A stretch of DNA of 64,000 nucleotides from Photobacterium carnosum. Its GTDB lineage: Bacteria; Pseudomonadota; Gammaproteobacteria; Enterobacterales; Vibrionaceae. The notes beneath the pieces are model-generated. The model searched no databases, was not told where the DNA came from, and saw only the letters and a list, made by a program, of their open reading frames with translations. This document shows positions 56,930 through 64,000 of the stretch, piece after piece. The stretch covers positions 115,727-179,726 of the forward strand of contig NZ_NPIB01000005.1 in the NCBI RefSeq assembly GCF_002849605.1. The letters run 5' to 3'. Within the stretch, counting starts at the first letter, position 1. Each line of letters begins with the position of its first letter. A program made the position numbers and the translations under genes.

Positions 56930-57547
56930 TTATGCGCGCGCTAAGGCAAGTAATGCACCACAACCAATAAACATCGACCCAAATATACGATTAAGGCGCG
57001 TCATTACAGTCGCTGAACGAATATAGTGGGTAAAACGTGATGCCAAACTAACATAAAATAACATCACACAAGCATCAATAATCAATGTTGTTCCCCCTAA
57101 GATCAATAATTGTGGTAATTGCGGCTGAGTCGCGTCAATAAATTGTGGGAATAGAGCCACCAAGAATACAATCGTTTTAGGGTTGGTCAAATTCACCAGC
57201 ACCGCCCGTTGAAATAAACGCTTAGCAGTCACTGACTTATCAACGCTATCAATGGATAATGCACTCTGCTCACGCCATTTTTGAATGCCTAACCAAATTA
57301 AATACACCGCACCAATCCATTTTATCAACGAAAAAGCCACGGTTGATTGAGCAACTAAAGCCCCTAATCCAACCCCAACCAATACGATATGAACCGCCAT
57401 CCCCAATTGCAAACCAACAATTGATGCTAATGACTTACGCCAACCATACACCATGCCATTACTGATCGAATTAATGGTGCCAGATCCAGGCGCAAAACTA
57501 AACACAATAGCAGCAACAACATAAGTCAGCCAAACTTCAACGTTCAT
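56930..57547 (-). CDS. rhtB: Homoserine/homoserine lactone exporter (LysE/RhtB family)
   Basis: A 205-residue efflux protein with six helices. The family motif FAPGSGTINSISNGMVYGWR near the start and NLTNPKTIVFLVALFPQF in the middle are present. Similarity to E. coli RhtB is high along its length (GLQLGMAVHIVLVGVGLGAL, IKWIGAVYLIWLGIQKW). In E. coli rhtB lies next to rhtC and pldB; here rhtC is absent and pldB is divergent about 200 bases away. AAGGA precedes ATG. Confidence 0.9.
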   Translation of the reverse strand: MNVEVWLTYVVAAIVFSFAPGSGTINSISNGMVYGWRKSLASIVGLQLGMAVHIVLVGVGLGALVAQSTVAFSLIKWIGAVYLIWLGIQKWREQSALSIDSVDKSVTAKRLFQRAVLVNLTNPKTIVFLVALFPQFIDATQPQLPQLLILGGTTLIIDACVMLFYVSLASRFTHYIRSATVMTRLNRIFGSMFIGCGALLALARA

Positions 57548-57748
57548 TGATATTCCTTGATGATTGTATCAAACAATTAAAAGGCGTGTTATACCTTAAT
57601 CTTTGATTAGCAAGCAACTTATTGCTTTGTTACGCTACAAGTAATAAATAAGGTATACTGGCAAATATGATAATAAGCAACGAGATAACTTGTCGGTGTA
57701 AATATCATTTAATACTTTGCCTCATAGTTCACAACTTTCGGAAACGTT

Positions 57749-58723
57749 ATGACCCTCTCTGCCTTACCTTTTTCACAAGAAGCTAGCTTCAGTCGTATGA
57801 TGGCAGATCCAATCACAAAATTATGGCAACAACGGTATCAAGGCACCTTGCAAGGCGTCAATCAGTGCCAATTAAGTTGGGTTAGTTTAACCCCCGGCAA
57901 AAGTAATAAAGTGATTGTAATTGTAAATGGGCGTATCGAAAGTTATTGTAAATACCAAGAGCTATTCTTTGATTTAATCAATCAGGGGTACCACATTTAC
58001 TCTCTTGATCACCGTGGGCAAGGGATGTCACAACGATTAACCGTCGATCCTGAAATGGGTTATGTTGATCAATTTGATGATTACGTCACTGACCTTCACA
58101 CATTTATAACTGATATCGTCAAACCACAAGGCTATCAACATCTCTTTTTATTGGGTCACTCAATGGGCGGAGCGATCAGTAGTTTACTGCTTGCACGTCA
58201 TCCTAAACTGATTGATCGAGCAGTATTAAGTGCACCAATGCATGGCATTTATCTAAAGCCAAGCTTACGTTTTTTTGCCGAACCACTCGCTCGCTTTAAT
58301 GATTATATTCATCGCCAACCGACCTATGCGCCAGGGCAACGATCTTATTATCCTAAACCCTTCGCTAATAATCCATTAACCCATAGTGATATTCGTTTTC
58401 AATGGACAAAAACGCTCTACCAACAACAACCACAATTACGTTTAGGTGGTGCCAGTAATCGTTGGGTATGGCAAAGCCTTGCTGGGGCTCGCGCAAGTAT
58501 TCTTGAGGCAAAAAACATCATTACCCCAACCTTAATATTACAAGGTAGTGCTGATCATATTGTCGATAACCAAGCACATCGTCATTTTTGCCAACAAACA
58601 CCGCATTGTAGCCAATTAGTCACTATTGATGACGCTCATCACGAATTATTATTTGAAAGTGATCAATATCGTAATATCGCCCTATCGGAAATTTGCAACT
58701 ACTTTGCTACGTCAGAACAGTAA
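57749..58723 (+). CDS. pldB: Lysophospholipase L2
   Basis: PldB hydrolyses lysophospholipids at the inner membrane surface. The 324-residue alpha/beta hydrolase shows YSLDHRGQGMSQR, the nucleophile elbow GHSMGG (Ser138), Asp in LQGSADHIVD and His in IDDAHHELLFE. GRIESYCKYQELFFDL is the usual lead-in of the monoglyceride lipase/PldB group. It pairs with yigL downstream, the E. coli order pldB-yigL. A GGAAACG site precedes ATG. Confidence 0.92.
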   Translation: MTLSALPFSQEASFSRMMADPITKLWQQRYQGTLQGVNQCQLSWVSLTPGKSNKVIVIVNGRIESYCKYQELFFDLINQGYHIYSLDHRGQGMSQRLTVDPEMGYVDQFDDYVTDLHTFITDIVKPQGYQHLFLLGHSMGGAISSLLLARHPKLIDRAVLSAPMHGIYLKPSLRFFAEPLARFNDYIHRQPTYAPGQRSYYPKPFANNPLTHSDIRFQWTKTLYQQQPQLRLGGASNRWVWQSLAGARASILEAKNIITPTLILQGSADHIVDNQAHRHFCQQTPHCSQLVTIDDAHHELLFESDQYRNIALSEICNYFATSEQ

Positions 58724-58881
58724 ATAGCCCTAAAAAGACTACGCCATCACAAAAATAAAAGCGGAAATATTTATTACTAACATCAACCCCTTTTTATCTC
58801 TCATAGTAGTTTAAGATTAACGACTCACATTCGATCTCGTTATCTTTATTTTCGCTACATTTCTATTTATTGAGAGCTTTC

Positions 58882-59697
58882 ATGTATCAAATTGTTGCTT
58901 CAGATTTAGATGGCACATTACTAAATCCAGAACATAAAATTGCGCCATTTACTCGAGATGTATTACAACGTCTTGCCCAACAAAAAATAAATTTCGTGTT
59001 TGCAACGGGTCGTCATCATATTGATGTTGCAGAGATACGTGAAAAATTAGCTATTCCAGCCTATATGATCACCTCAAATGGTGCTCGAGTACATAACAGC
59101 GAAGGCGAACTGGTCTTTCAACAAGATCTTAGCGCTGACGTTATTCGTGGTGTAATTGGACTCGCTAAAGATGATCCTGCACTGCATATTCATATGTATT
59201 GTGGCGATCAATGGCTACTGAATCATGATAATGAACAGTTAAAAGAATTCCATGATAGCTTTAGTTATCATTTGTACGATGCCAACAATCCACCCGTAGA
59301 AAATGTAGCTAAAGTCTTCCTTACCCGTGATGATGAGGATCATGAAGCGCTGGTAAAATGGGAACAATGCTTTAATACTCACTTTGGCGATAAAGCTAAT
59401 GTTGCGTTCTCTACCCCGTGGTGTCTTGAAGTAATGGATGCAGGCGTATCAAAAGGTCATGCTCTTAAAGCCGTTGCTGAAGCTTTAGGTTATCAACTTG
59501 CAGACTGTATCGCCTTTGGTGATGGTATGAATGATGCTGAAATGCTAGCAATGGCAGGCAAAGGTCTGGTAATGAGCACCTCTCACGAAAAAGTGAAACA
59601 AGCATTACCTAATAATGAAGTTATAGGCTCTAACGCCGATGAAGCAGTAGCGCATTATTTAGAGCAACATTTATTAACGCCCTTAGTCATATCGTGA
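58882..59697 (+). CDS. yigL: HAD-superfamily (Cof-type) phosphatase YigL
   Basis: A Cof-like HAD phosphatase of 271 residues. Motif I DLDGTLLNP has nucleophile Asp8 and general acid Asp10, motif II ATGR (about 42-45) lies in the core, a C2b cap is in the middle, and motif III/IV are at KGHALKAVAE and FGDGMNDAEML. E. coli YigL hydrolyses pyridoxal phosphate and sugar phosphates and has a known role in glucose-phosphate stress. ATG 58882 is preferred over an upstream TTG because the domain begins there and GAGAG precedes it. Confidence 0.92.
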   Translation: MYQIVASDLDGTLLNPEHKIAPFTRDVLQRLAQQKINFVFATGRHHIDVAEIREKLAIPAYMITSNGARVHNSEGELVFQQDLSADVIRGVIGLAKDDPALHIHMYCGDQWLLNHDNEQLKEFHDSFSYHLYDANNPPVENVAKVFLTRDDEDHEALVKWEQCFNTHFGDKANVAFSTPWCLEVMDAGVSKGHALKAVAEALGYQLADCIAFGDGMNDAEMLAMAGKGLVMSTSHEKVKQALPNNEVIGSNADEAVAHYLEQHLLTPLVIS

Positions 59698-59720
59698 TTC
59701 ATTCTTCTAAATAACATAAC

Positions 59721-59753
59721 CAGTGACAGTCATAGCGTCGTCTACTGTCACTG
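59721..59753. repeat. Perfect 10-bp inverted repeat between yigL and the EVE gene
   Basis: CAGTGACAGT and ACTGTCACTG are exact complements 13 bases apart, between the ends of two convergent genes. No T-tract is present. Confidence 0.7.
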
Positions 59754-59766
59754 ATTATGATCAACC

Positions 59767-60219
59767 CTACCCCGTCATCGCTAATATACATTGCCACTGA
59801 GCGAAAGTTACAGGCATGACACTGAGTCGATTACCTCGTTTAACTAATGGCATGTCGGCTAATTCAACTGTTTTTTTCATTCGCGCTAAACTCACTAACC
59901 GTAGATGTTGCAGATATTCAATATCAACCATTACCCACGGTGGTTTATCTCGGGTTGCCTTGGGATCAAAATACCCACTTGTCGGTTCAAATTGAAAATG
60001 ATCGGGATACGCCTCTTTAACCACGTTGGCAATACCAACCACGCCAATATCTTTACAAGACGAATGGTAAATCAATACTTGATCACCCCATTTAATTTCA
60101 TCTCGCAACATATTTCGAGCCTGATAATTACGAACCCCTTCCCAAGGTGAAACTTTTTGTTGTTTTAAAGTGTCTATTGAAAAGGTGTCGGGTTCGGTTT
60201 TAAATAACCAATACGCCAC
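59767..60219 (-). CDS. EVE domain protein
   Basis: The 150-residue protein is a single EVE domain, related to the PUA and YTH folds that bind modified bases. Hallmarks are MAYWLFKTEPDTFSIDTL, WEGVRNYQARNMLRD and VLIYHSSCKDIGVVGIA. Human THYN1 is a distant member, and bacterial ones are suspected to read modified nucleotides, but the target here is unknown. The start codon is GTG at 60219 behind AGGGGAGATCA. It diverges from a lipoprotein gene. Confidence 0.9.
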   Translation of the reverse strand: MAYWLFKTEPDTFSIDTLKQQKVSPWEGVRNYQARNMLRDEIKWGDQVLIYHSSCKDIGVVGIANVVKEAYPDHFQFEPTSGYFDPKATRDKPPWVMVDIEYLQHLRLVSLARMKKTVELADMPLVKRGNRLSVMPVTFAQWQCILAMTG

Positions 60220-60280
60220 TGATCTCCCCTAATTGTGCTAATTTCAATGTTGAAATAAAGCCTACCATAGAGAATACATA

Positions 60281-60700
60281 ATGACCTACCCACGCTTATC
60301 ACTTGCATTGTTGTTAGCGGCAACAACCTTATCGGGCTGTGCCAGCTGGATGCCTTCAGCGTTTAAAAGCGATCCAGCAGAATTACAATGGGTGGGTAAC
60401 TATAAGAGTGATACTGAAATGGGGTTAACGACACATCTTCATTTAGCCAGTGATCATGCAGCAACAACAACCTACACCTATACCAATGGCGATCCTGACT
60501 TATTAGAAACTGGTCATTGGCAAGCTATTAACCCAACAAGTGTAAAAGTCACTATGATTACCCACCAAGGACGACCACTTAATAGTGAACGTATTTATAG
60601 CTATGACCCACACTCAGAGCAATTAAGCACTCAGCAAGAAACCGTTGATGGGCAAACCTATGAATTAGGTGTTGAAGGATTAATTTTACAACGTCAATAA
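60281..60700 (+). CDS. Putative lipoprotein, function unknown
   Basis: A signal peptide ends in the lipobox LSGC (MTYPRLSLALLLAATTLSG, Cys20), so the mature protein is lipid-anchored, probably to the outer membrane as there is no Asp at position +2. The mature 120 residues resemble small NlpE-like or beta-barrel lipoproteins: WVGNYKSD, THLHLASD, TGHWQAINPTSVKVTM, YELGVEGLILQRQ, consistent with antiparallel strands. The similarity is weak and no function is claimed. It is followed 80 bases later by the DTW gene. Confidence 0.75.
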   Translation: MTYPRLSLALLLAATTLSGCASWMPSAFKSDPAELQWVGNYKSDTEMGLTTHLHLASDHAATTTYTYTNGDPDLLETGHWQAINPTSVKVTMITHQGRPLNSERIYSYDPHSEQLSTQQETVDGQTYELGVEGLILQRQ

Positions 60701-60781
60701 AGCCCCCTCTTATTCTCTATCGTGACTCAAAGGTGGCGTTATGCCACACTGCCACCTTTATTGTTCACTTTGAGAGAAATT

Positions 60782-61363
60782 ATGGCTTGTCAGCGTTGCG
60801 GTTTTCAATTTAATTGTATTTGTGATACCGAACCACAATTACAATCAACGGCCGACTTTGTGCTACTTACTCATCCGCGTGAATGCAACAAAGATACCAA
60901 CACTGGCGTGTTAATGACTCGAACACTGCCCAGCTGTCGTGTCGAAATATGGCACCGCACTGAACCACCACAAGCATTATTAGACCAACTACAAGATCCT
61001 AACTATCAAGCATGGTTAGTCTTCCCTAGTGATGAACAACATCCGTCAATATCATTACCACAACCGCAGACTAATCACCGCAAAATACTATTGATTATTC
61101 TTGATGCAACCTGGCAAGAAGCACGAAAAATGGTACGTAAAAGTCCATGGTTAAATCAATTGCCGCGCATTGCTATAACGCCACAACAAACATCCAGCTA
61201 TGCCTTACGCCGTAATCAACAACCAGGACACCTTTGTACCTGTGAAATAGGGATTGAATTATTAGATCTATTACAACACCACCAAGCAGCACAACAATTA
61301 CAAACCTATTTTAATCACTTTCTTAATATCTATCATGCTGACAAAAGTGGGCATACTAAATAA
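60782..61363 (+). CDS. DTW domain protein (TapT/TuaA-like tRNA aminocarboxypropyltransferase)
   Basis: The 193-residue product has an N-terminal Cys cluster (MACQRCGFQFNCICD) and the DTW motif region LDATWQEARKMVRKSPWLNQLP, with YALRRNQQPGHLCTCE near the end. Characterised DTW proteins transfer the 3-amino-3-carboxypropyl group of SAM to uridine in tRNA (acp3U). The signature is only partly conserved (DATW), which is common. ATG 60782 behind GAGAGAAATT is preferred to an in-frame GTG at 60722. Confidence 0.85.
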   Translation: MACQRCGFQFNCICDTEPQLQSTADFVLLTHPRECNKDTNTGVLMTRTLPSCRVEIWHRTEPPQALLDQLQDPNYQAWLVFPSDEQHPSISLPQPQTNHRKILLIILDATWQEARKMVRKSPWLNQLPRIAITPQQTSSYALRRNQQPGHLCTCEIGIELLDLLQHHQAAQQLQTYFNHFLNIYHADKSGHTK

Positions 61364-61493
61364 CCACGGCCGACGATTAAACTAGCCAACCGTTATTTTT
61401 GTAATATCAGATTTACTGCTTTATTTTCTAAATAAAAAGGCTCAGATTAAAAAGAACCATTTTATACACCGTATTTTTAGTGAAGCAGATACC

Positions 61494-61961
61494 ATGAAAA
61501 CCAAAATTCTTGCTGTTGTAATAATAGCCTCTACCTTAGGTCTTGCAGGCTGTGCGGCTAATCCTTATGGCAATGCCTACAATGTAAATGACGCTCGCCA
61601 GATGCAACAAGTTTATTACGGTACCGTTATGCGTACTCAAGCTGTAACGTTAAACGGTAACGGGAATGGCATTGGTACATTAGCCGGTGGTGCTATTGGT
61701 GGTATTTTAGGTTCAGGCGTTGGCGGCGGAACTGGTTCTGAAATCGCTGCGATAGGTGGTGCTTTGCTTGGTGGCTATTTAGGTAATGCCGCAGGGAATC
61801 AAGTGACAAAACACAATGGCGTTAACTTAACCATAAAAATGGACAGTGGTCGCACCGTTTCTATTGTGCAACAAGTCAATCCTCAAGTGATATTCCATAC
61901 TGGTGAACGAGTACAAGTTAACCTTAGTGATAATGGCACTTCACGTGTAACACCCGCTTAA
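61494..61961 (+). CDS. slyB: SlyB-like outer-membrane lipoprotein with glycine zipper
   Basis: A lipobox LAGC at residue 20 follows a short signal peptide. The mature part has a glycine-zipper region (IGTLAGGAIGGILGSGVGGG then GGALLGGYLGNAAG, about 60-100) and a C-terminal SH3-like end (VNLTIKMDSGRTVSIVQQ). It matches E. coli SlyB along its length (YNVNDARQMQQVYYGTV). SlyB is a PhoP-controlled lipoprotein of the outer membrane, associated with membrane stress. No PhoP box could be placed. A strong terminator follows. Confidence 0.88.
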   Translation: MKTKILAVVIIASTLGLAGCAANPYGNAYNVNDARQMQQVYYGTVMRTQAVTLNGNGNGIGTLAGGAIGGILGSGVGGGTGSEIAAIGGALLGGYLGNAAGNQVTKHNGVNLTIKMDSGRTVSIVQQVNPQVIFHTGERVQVNLSDNGTSRVTPA

Positions 61962-61980
61962 GCACAATATTATTTTCAAT

Positions 61981-62006
61981 AAAAAGGAGCTTATGCTCCT
62001 TTTTTA
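61981..62006 (+). terminator. slyB terminator
   Basis: AAGGAGC and GCTCCTT form a 7-bp stem with a TTAT loop, flanked by A and T runs, 20 bases after slyB. Confidence 0.93.
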
Positions 62007-62615
62007 GTGCCTATAAATGGTATCTAGTTTATAAAAAAAACCTCCACACCTCGTATTTTATCCATTAAATCTCCCTCTAAACATTCATCTTAGATTAAGG
62101 TTTGTTATTATTAAAAAAAAATAACAAATCCATGAAACATAGAATCTCACAATTAATGCATAACTATTTCAGAATTATGGGGGTGGACTGCTAGTTCATA
62201 TTACAAACATCAATCATTAATTAAATTAAACCACTGTTATTAAGTAATTTTTAATATTTACATTCCCACGTTTTATAATGGAATGTTAATTTCCACTAAA
62301 TTAAGCGATCGAATAACAATACTGTTTATCAAATTACGCTCTAAATATGCAACGTTTCTTTGCGCTTTTACCGTTTTTTTTTTATCAAAATAGCAGCATC
62401 ATAGCTCGCGTTAAATCGCTAAACGGTGATGCCATTAAATAATCACAATAAAAGAATTATAATTAATTTATTTTTTTGATTAAGTAAGATAGTCAAAAAA
62501 ATAATTTAACTGTTACTTTTTATTTATATTATTTAGTTAGCATGACTTTATTTTCATTACGATAAATAAACTATGTATATAGCGTTTATATCCCTTCCTA
62601 TAATAGGTAAATATA
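62007..62615. promoter_or_regulatory. potE leader region with hairpin and tiny frames
   Basis: About 600 AT-rich bases precede potE. A perfect hairpin TTTGTTATT/AATAACAAA lies at about 62100-62128. Two short frames follow, at 62132-62194 (20 codons) and 62347-62442 (31 codons, Phe-rich); neither has a convincing ribosome site, so they are not called as genes. In E. coli ornithine-responsive speF-potE is controlled by a leader peptide; whether that applies here is open. The remaining sequence shows nothing recognisable. Confidence 0.4.
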
Positions 62616-63941
62616 ATGTCATCAGATACTGGCACTAAAAAAATGGGCCTTGTCGGCTTAACTGTACTTGTTGCAGTTAACATGATGGGTTCCGGTATTA
62701 TTATGCTACCAGCAAGCTTGGCGCAAGTTGGTGCAATTTCAATGTTGTCTTGGGTTGTTACTGCGTTAGGCGCAATGTGTATTGCTTATACATTTGCTAA
62801 ATGTGGTGCATTTTGTAAACGCTCTGGCGGCATGTCAGCTTACGCAGAAGAAGCACACGGAAAATCATCTTTCTTCATCTCTTCTTACACTTATTACGTG
62901 TGTTTGGTTATTAGCTGTGTTGCTATTGCCGTTTCTTGTTTAGGTTACATCAAACCTTTTATGCCTTGGCTTAATACACCAATACATACTTTCTATGGTG
63001 TAGTGGCTATCCTTATTTTCACCATGGTAGCTAACTTTGGCGGTGCGAAAATCACTGGTCAAATCTCAGCATTCACTGTTTGGGGTATCATTATCCCTGT
63101 TGCTGGTCTATCTATCATCGGTTGGTGGTGGTTCGATCCACAAACATTCATGAGCGCATGGAACCCACACCACGACACTACAATGCACTCTGTATCTTCT
63201 GGTGTTGCACTGACTTTATGGGCGTTCCTAGGTATTGAATCTGCTGGTGCTAACTCTGATGCGGTTGAAAACCCAGAGCGTAACGTACCTCTTGCAGTAT
63301 TGTTTGGTACAGGTTTCGCTGCAATTGTTTACATCGCGTCAACCGGTGTTATTCAAGGTATTATTCCTAACTCTGAACTTGCAGCATCAACTGCACCGTT
63401 TGGTCTAGTATTCAGCCACATGTTCAACCCTACTGTTGGTAACATCGTTACACTAGCAGCAGTTATTGCATGTCTTGGTTCATTACTTGGCTGGCAGTTC
63501 ACTAACGCACAGGTTTCTAAAGCTGCGGCTGACGAAGGTTTATTCCCTAAAATCTTCGCAAAAACAAACAAAGCAGGCGCACCGATTGCTGGTATGTTAA
63601 TCATGCTAACCGCTGAGATTATTCTTGCGGTAATGACTATCTCTCCTAACTTGATCAGTCAGTTTAACGCGCTATTGAACCTTGCCGTATTTATTAACAT
63701 GGTACCTTACATCCTATCGATGACAGGTCTTGAAGTGCTTCTTCGTAAGAACAAAGTATCTCAAAAGCAATACCGTCTTGGTGCAACCGTAGGTACATTA
63801 GCTGTTCTTTACAGCATCTATGGTGTGTACGCTTGTGGTACAACCGCAGTATTCGGCGGTACTATCTTGACATTGCTTGGTTATATCTTCTACGGCTTCA
63901 TCGCCGCACGTGATACTAAGCCAGAAGTGAAAGCAAACTAA
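62616..63941 (+). CDS. potE: Putrescine-ornithine antiporter PotE
   Basis: PotE is an APC-family antiporter exchanging ornithine for putrescine, part of the acid-induced ornithine decarboxylase system. The 441-residue protein has 12 helices and strong similarity to E. coli PotE (VNMMGSGIIMLPASLAQVG, TYTFAKCG-like FAKCGAFCKRSGGMSAYAE, ANFGGAKITGQIS, WAFLGIESAGANSDAVENP). CadB is a less likely alternative. Codons look biased to the preferred set (AAC, ATC, TTC, GGT) more than in neighbours, suggesting high expression. The start has AGGT. speF is not in the window; it could follow at the right edge. Confidence 0.92.
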   Translation: MSSDTGTKKMGLVGLTVLVAVNMMGSGIIMLPASLAQVGAISMLSWVVTALGAMCIAYTFAKCGAFCKRSGGMSAYAEEAHGKSSFFISSYTYYVCLVISCVAIAVSCLGYIKPFMPWLNTPIHTFYGVVAILIFTMVANFGGAKITGQISAFTVWGIIIPVAGLSIIGWWWFDPQTFMSAWNPHHDTTMHSVSSGVALTLWAFLGIESAGANSDAVENPERNVPLAVLFGTGFAAIVYIASTGVIQGIIPNSELAASTAPFGLVFSHMFNPTVGNIVTLAAVIACLGSLLGWQFTNAQVSKAAADEGLFPKIFAKTNKAGAPIAGMLIMLTAEIILAVMTISPNLISQFNALLNLAVFINMVPYILSMTGLEVLLRKNKVSQKQYRLGATVGTLAVLYSIYGVYACGTTAVFGGTILTLLGYIFYGFIAARDTKPEVKAN

Positions 63942-64000
63942 TTTTAAAGATTTAATAAATTCGATACTAAAGCAATTTATTAATAACTAACTAGAACGGA
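63942..64000. other. Window end after potE
   Basis: The last 59 bases are AT-rich and show no terminator hairpin before the window ends, leaving room for co-transcription with a gene beyond the edge, such as an ornithine decarboxylase. That is speculation. Confidence 0.3.

Noticed and set aside
62132..62194. A 20-codon frame upstream of potE as a SpeFL-type leader peptide
   Set aside because: There is no ribosome site, and it lacks the Arg-rich core and C-terminal motif I recall for SpeFL. It is kept only as an open question.

Overview
The window is an ordinary, densely packed stretch of gammaproteobacterial chromosome. Protein similarity, gene order and AT-rich base use point to Vibrionaceae, most likely Photobacterium or a close relative. 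That assignment rests on remembered family sequences and has not been tested against a database. I see no tRNA, rRNA, CRISPR array, insertion sequence, prophage or toxin-antitoxin cassette. Nearly all genes are housekeeping genes whose order matches conserved enterobacterial blocks.

Layout. (1) 1-13.6 kb: radC (cut by the window edge), coaBC-dut-slmA, then rph-pyrE on the minus strand with an attenuator hairpin directly after the rph stop, yicC, gmk, rpoZ-spoT-trmH-recG and xanP behind a good PurR box. (2) 13.6-23.8 kb: envZ/ompR, greB, tex, an unrecognised gene, bioH, comF, nfuA, a small secreted 3D-domain protein and a DinF-type MATE exporter. (3) 23.9-31.7 kb: a complete aa3-type cytochrome c oxidase and assembly cluster (coxB with fused cytochrome c, coxA, cox11, cox3, surf1, a Sco-like CxxxC protein, ctaA, cyoE), with a DUF2909 gene on the opposite strand. 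(4) 32-37.4 kb: lexA with two SOS boxes, plsB, ubiA, ubiC, a FliL-like secreted protein. (5) 37.5-49.1 kb: glycerol-3-phosphate genes glpD, glpR, glpT, glpG, glpE, then rpoH, ftsX-ftsE-ftsY, rsmD and small genes of the yhhL type. (6) 49.1-64 kb: a more variable part with a 26-codon membrane-peptide gene, an acyltransferase, an SDR/LysR divergent pair, a patatin, a Dps protein, an EAL-HDOD protein, rhtB, pldB, yigL, an EVE protein, two lipoproteins (one SlyB), a DTW protein and potE.

How the genes work together. The oxidase cluster holds all structural subunits plus heme A synthesis (cyoE, ctaA) and copper or heme insertion factors (cox11, the Sco-like protein, surf1). It lies between lexA and dinF, which are adjacent in E. 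coli, so the SOS gene dinF is cut off from the lexA promoter. The glp genes form a regulon with candidate GlpR and CRP sites. spoT, rpoZ, rpoH, lexA and ompR/envZ make the window rich in global regulators.

The most interesting non-coding signals are a cluster of four DnaA-type boxes with a near-consensus CRP site between glpE and rpoH, the 26-codon gene with its own ribosome site and terminator, a recurring set of long perfect 3' hairpins that lack a T-tract, and the long leader before potE. I did not find a convincing novel multi-gene system. Coordinates of short sites were read by eye and may be off by a few bases.
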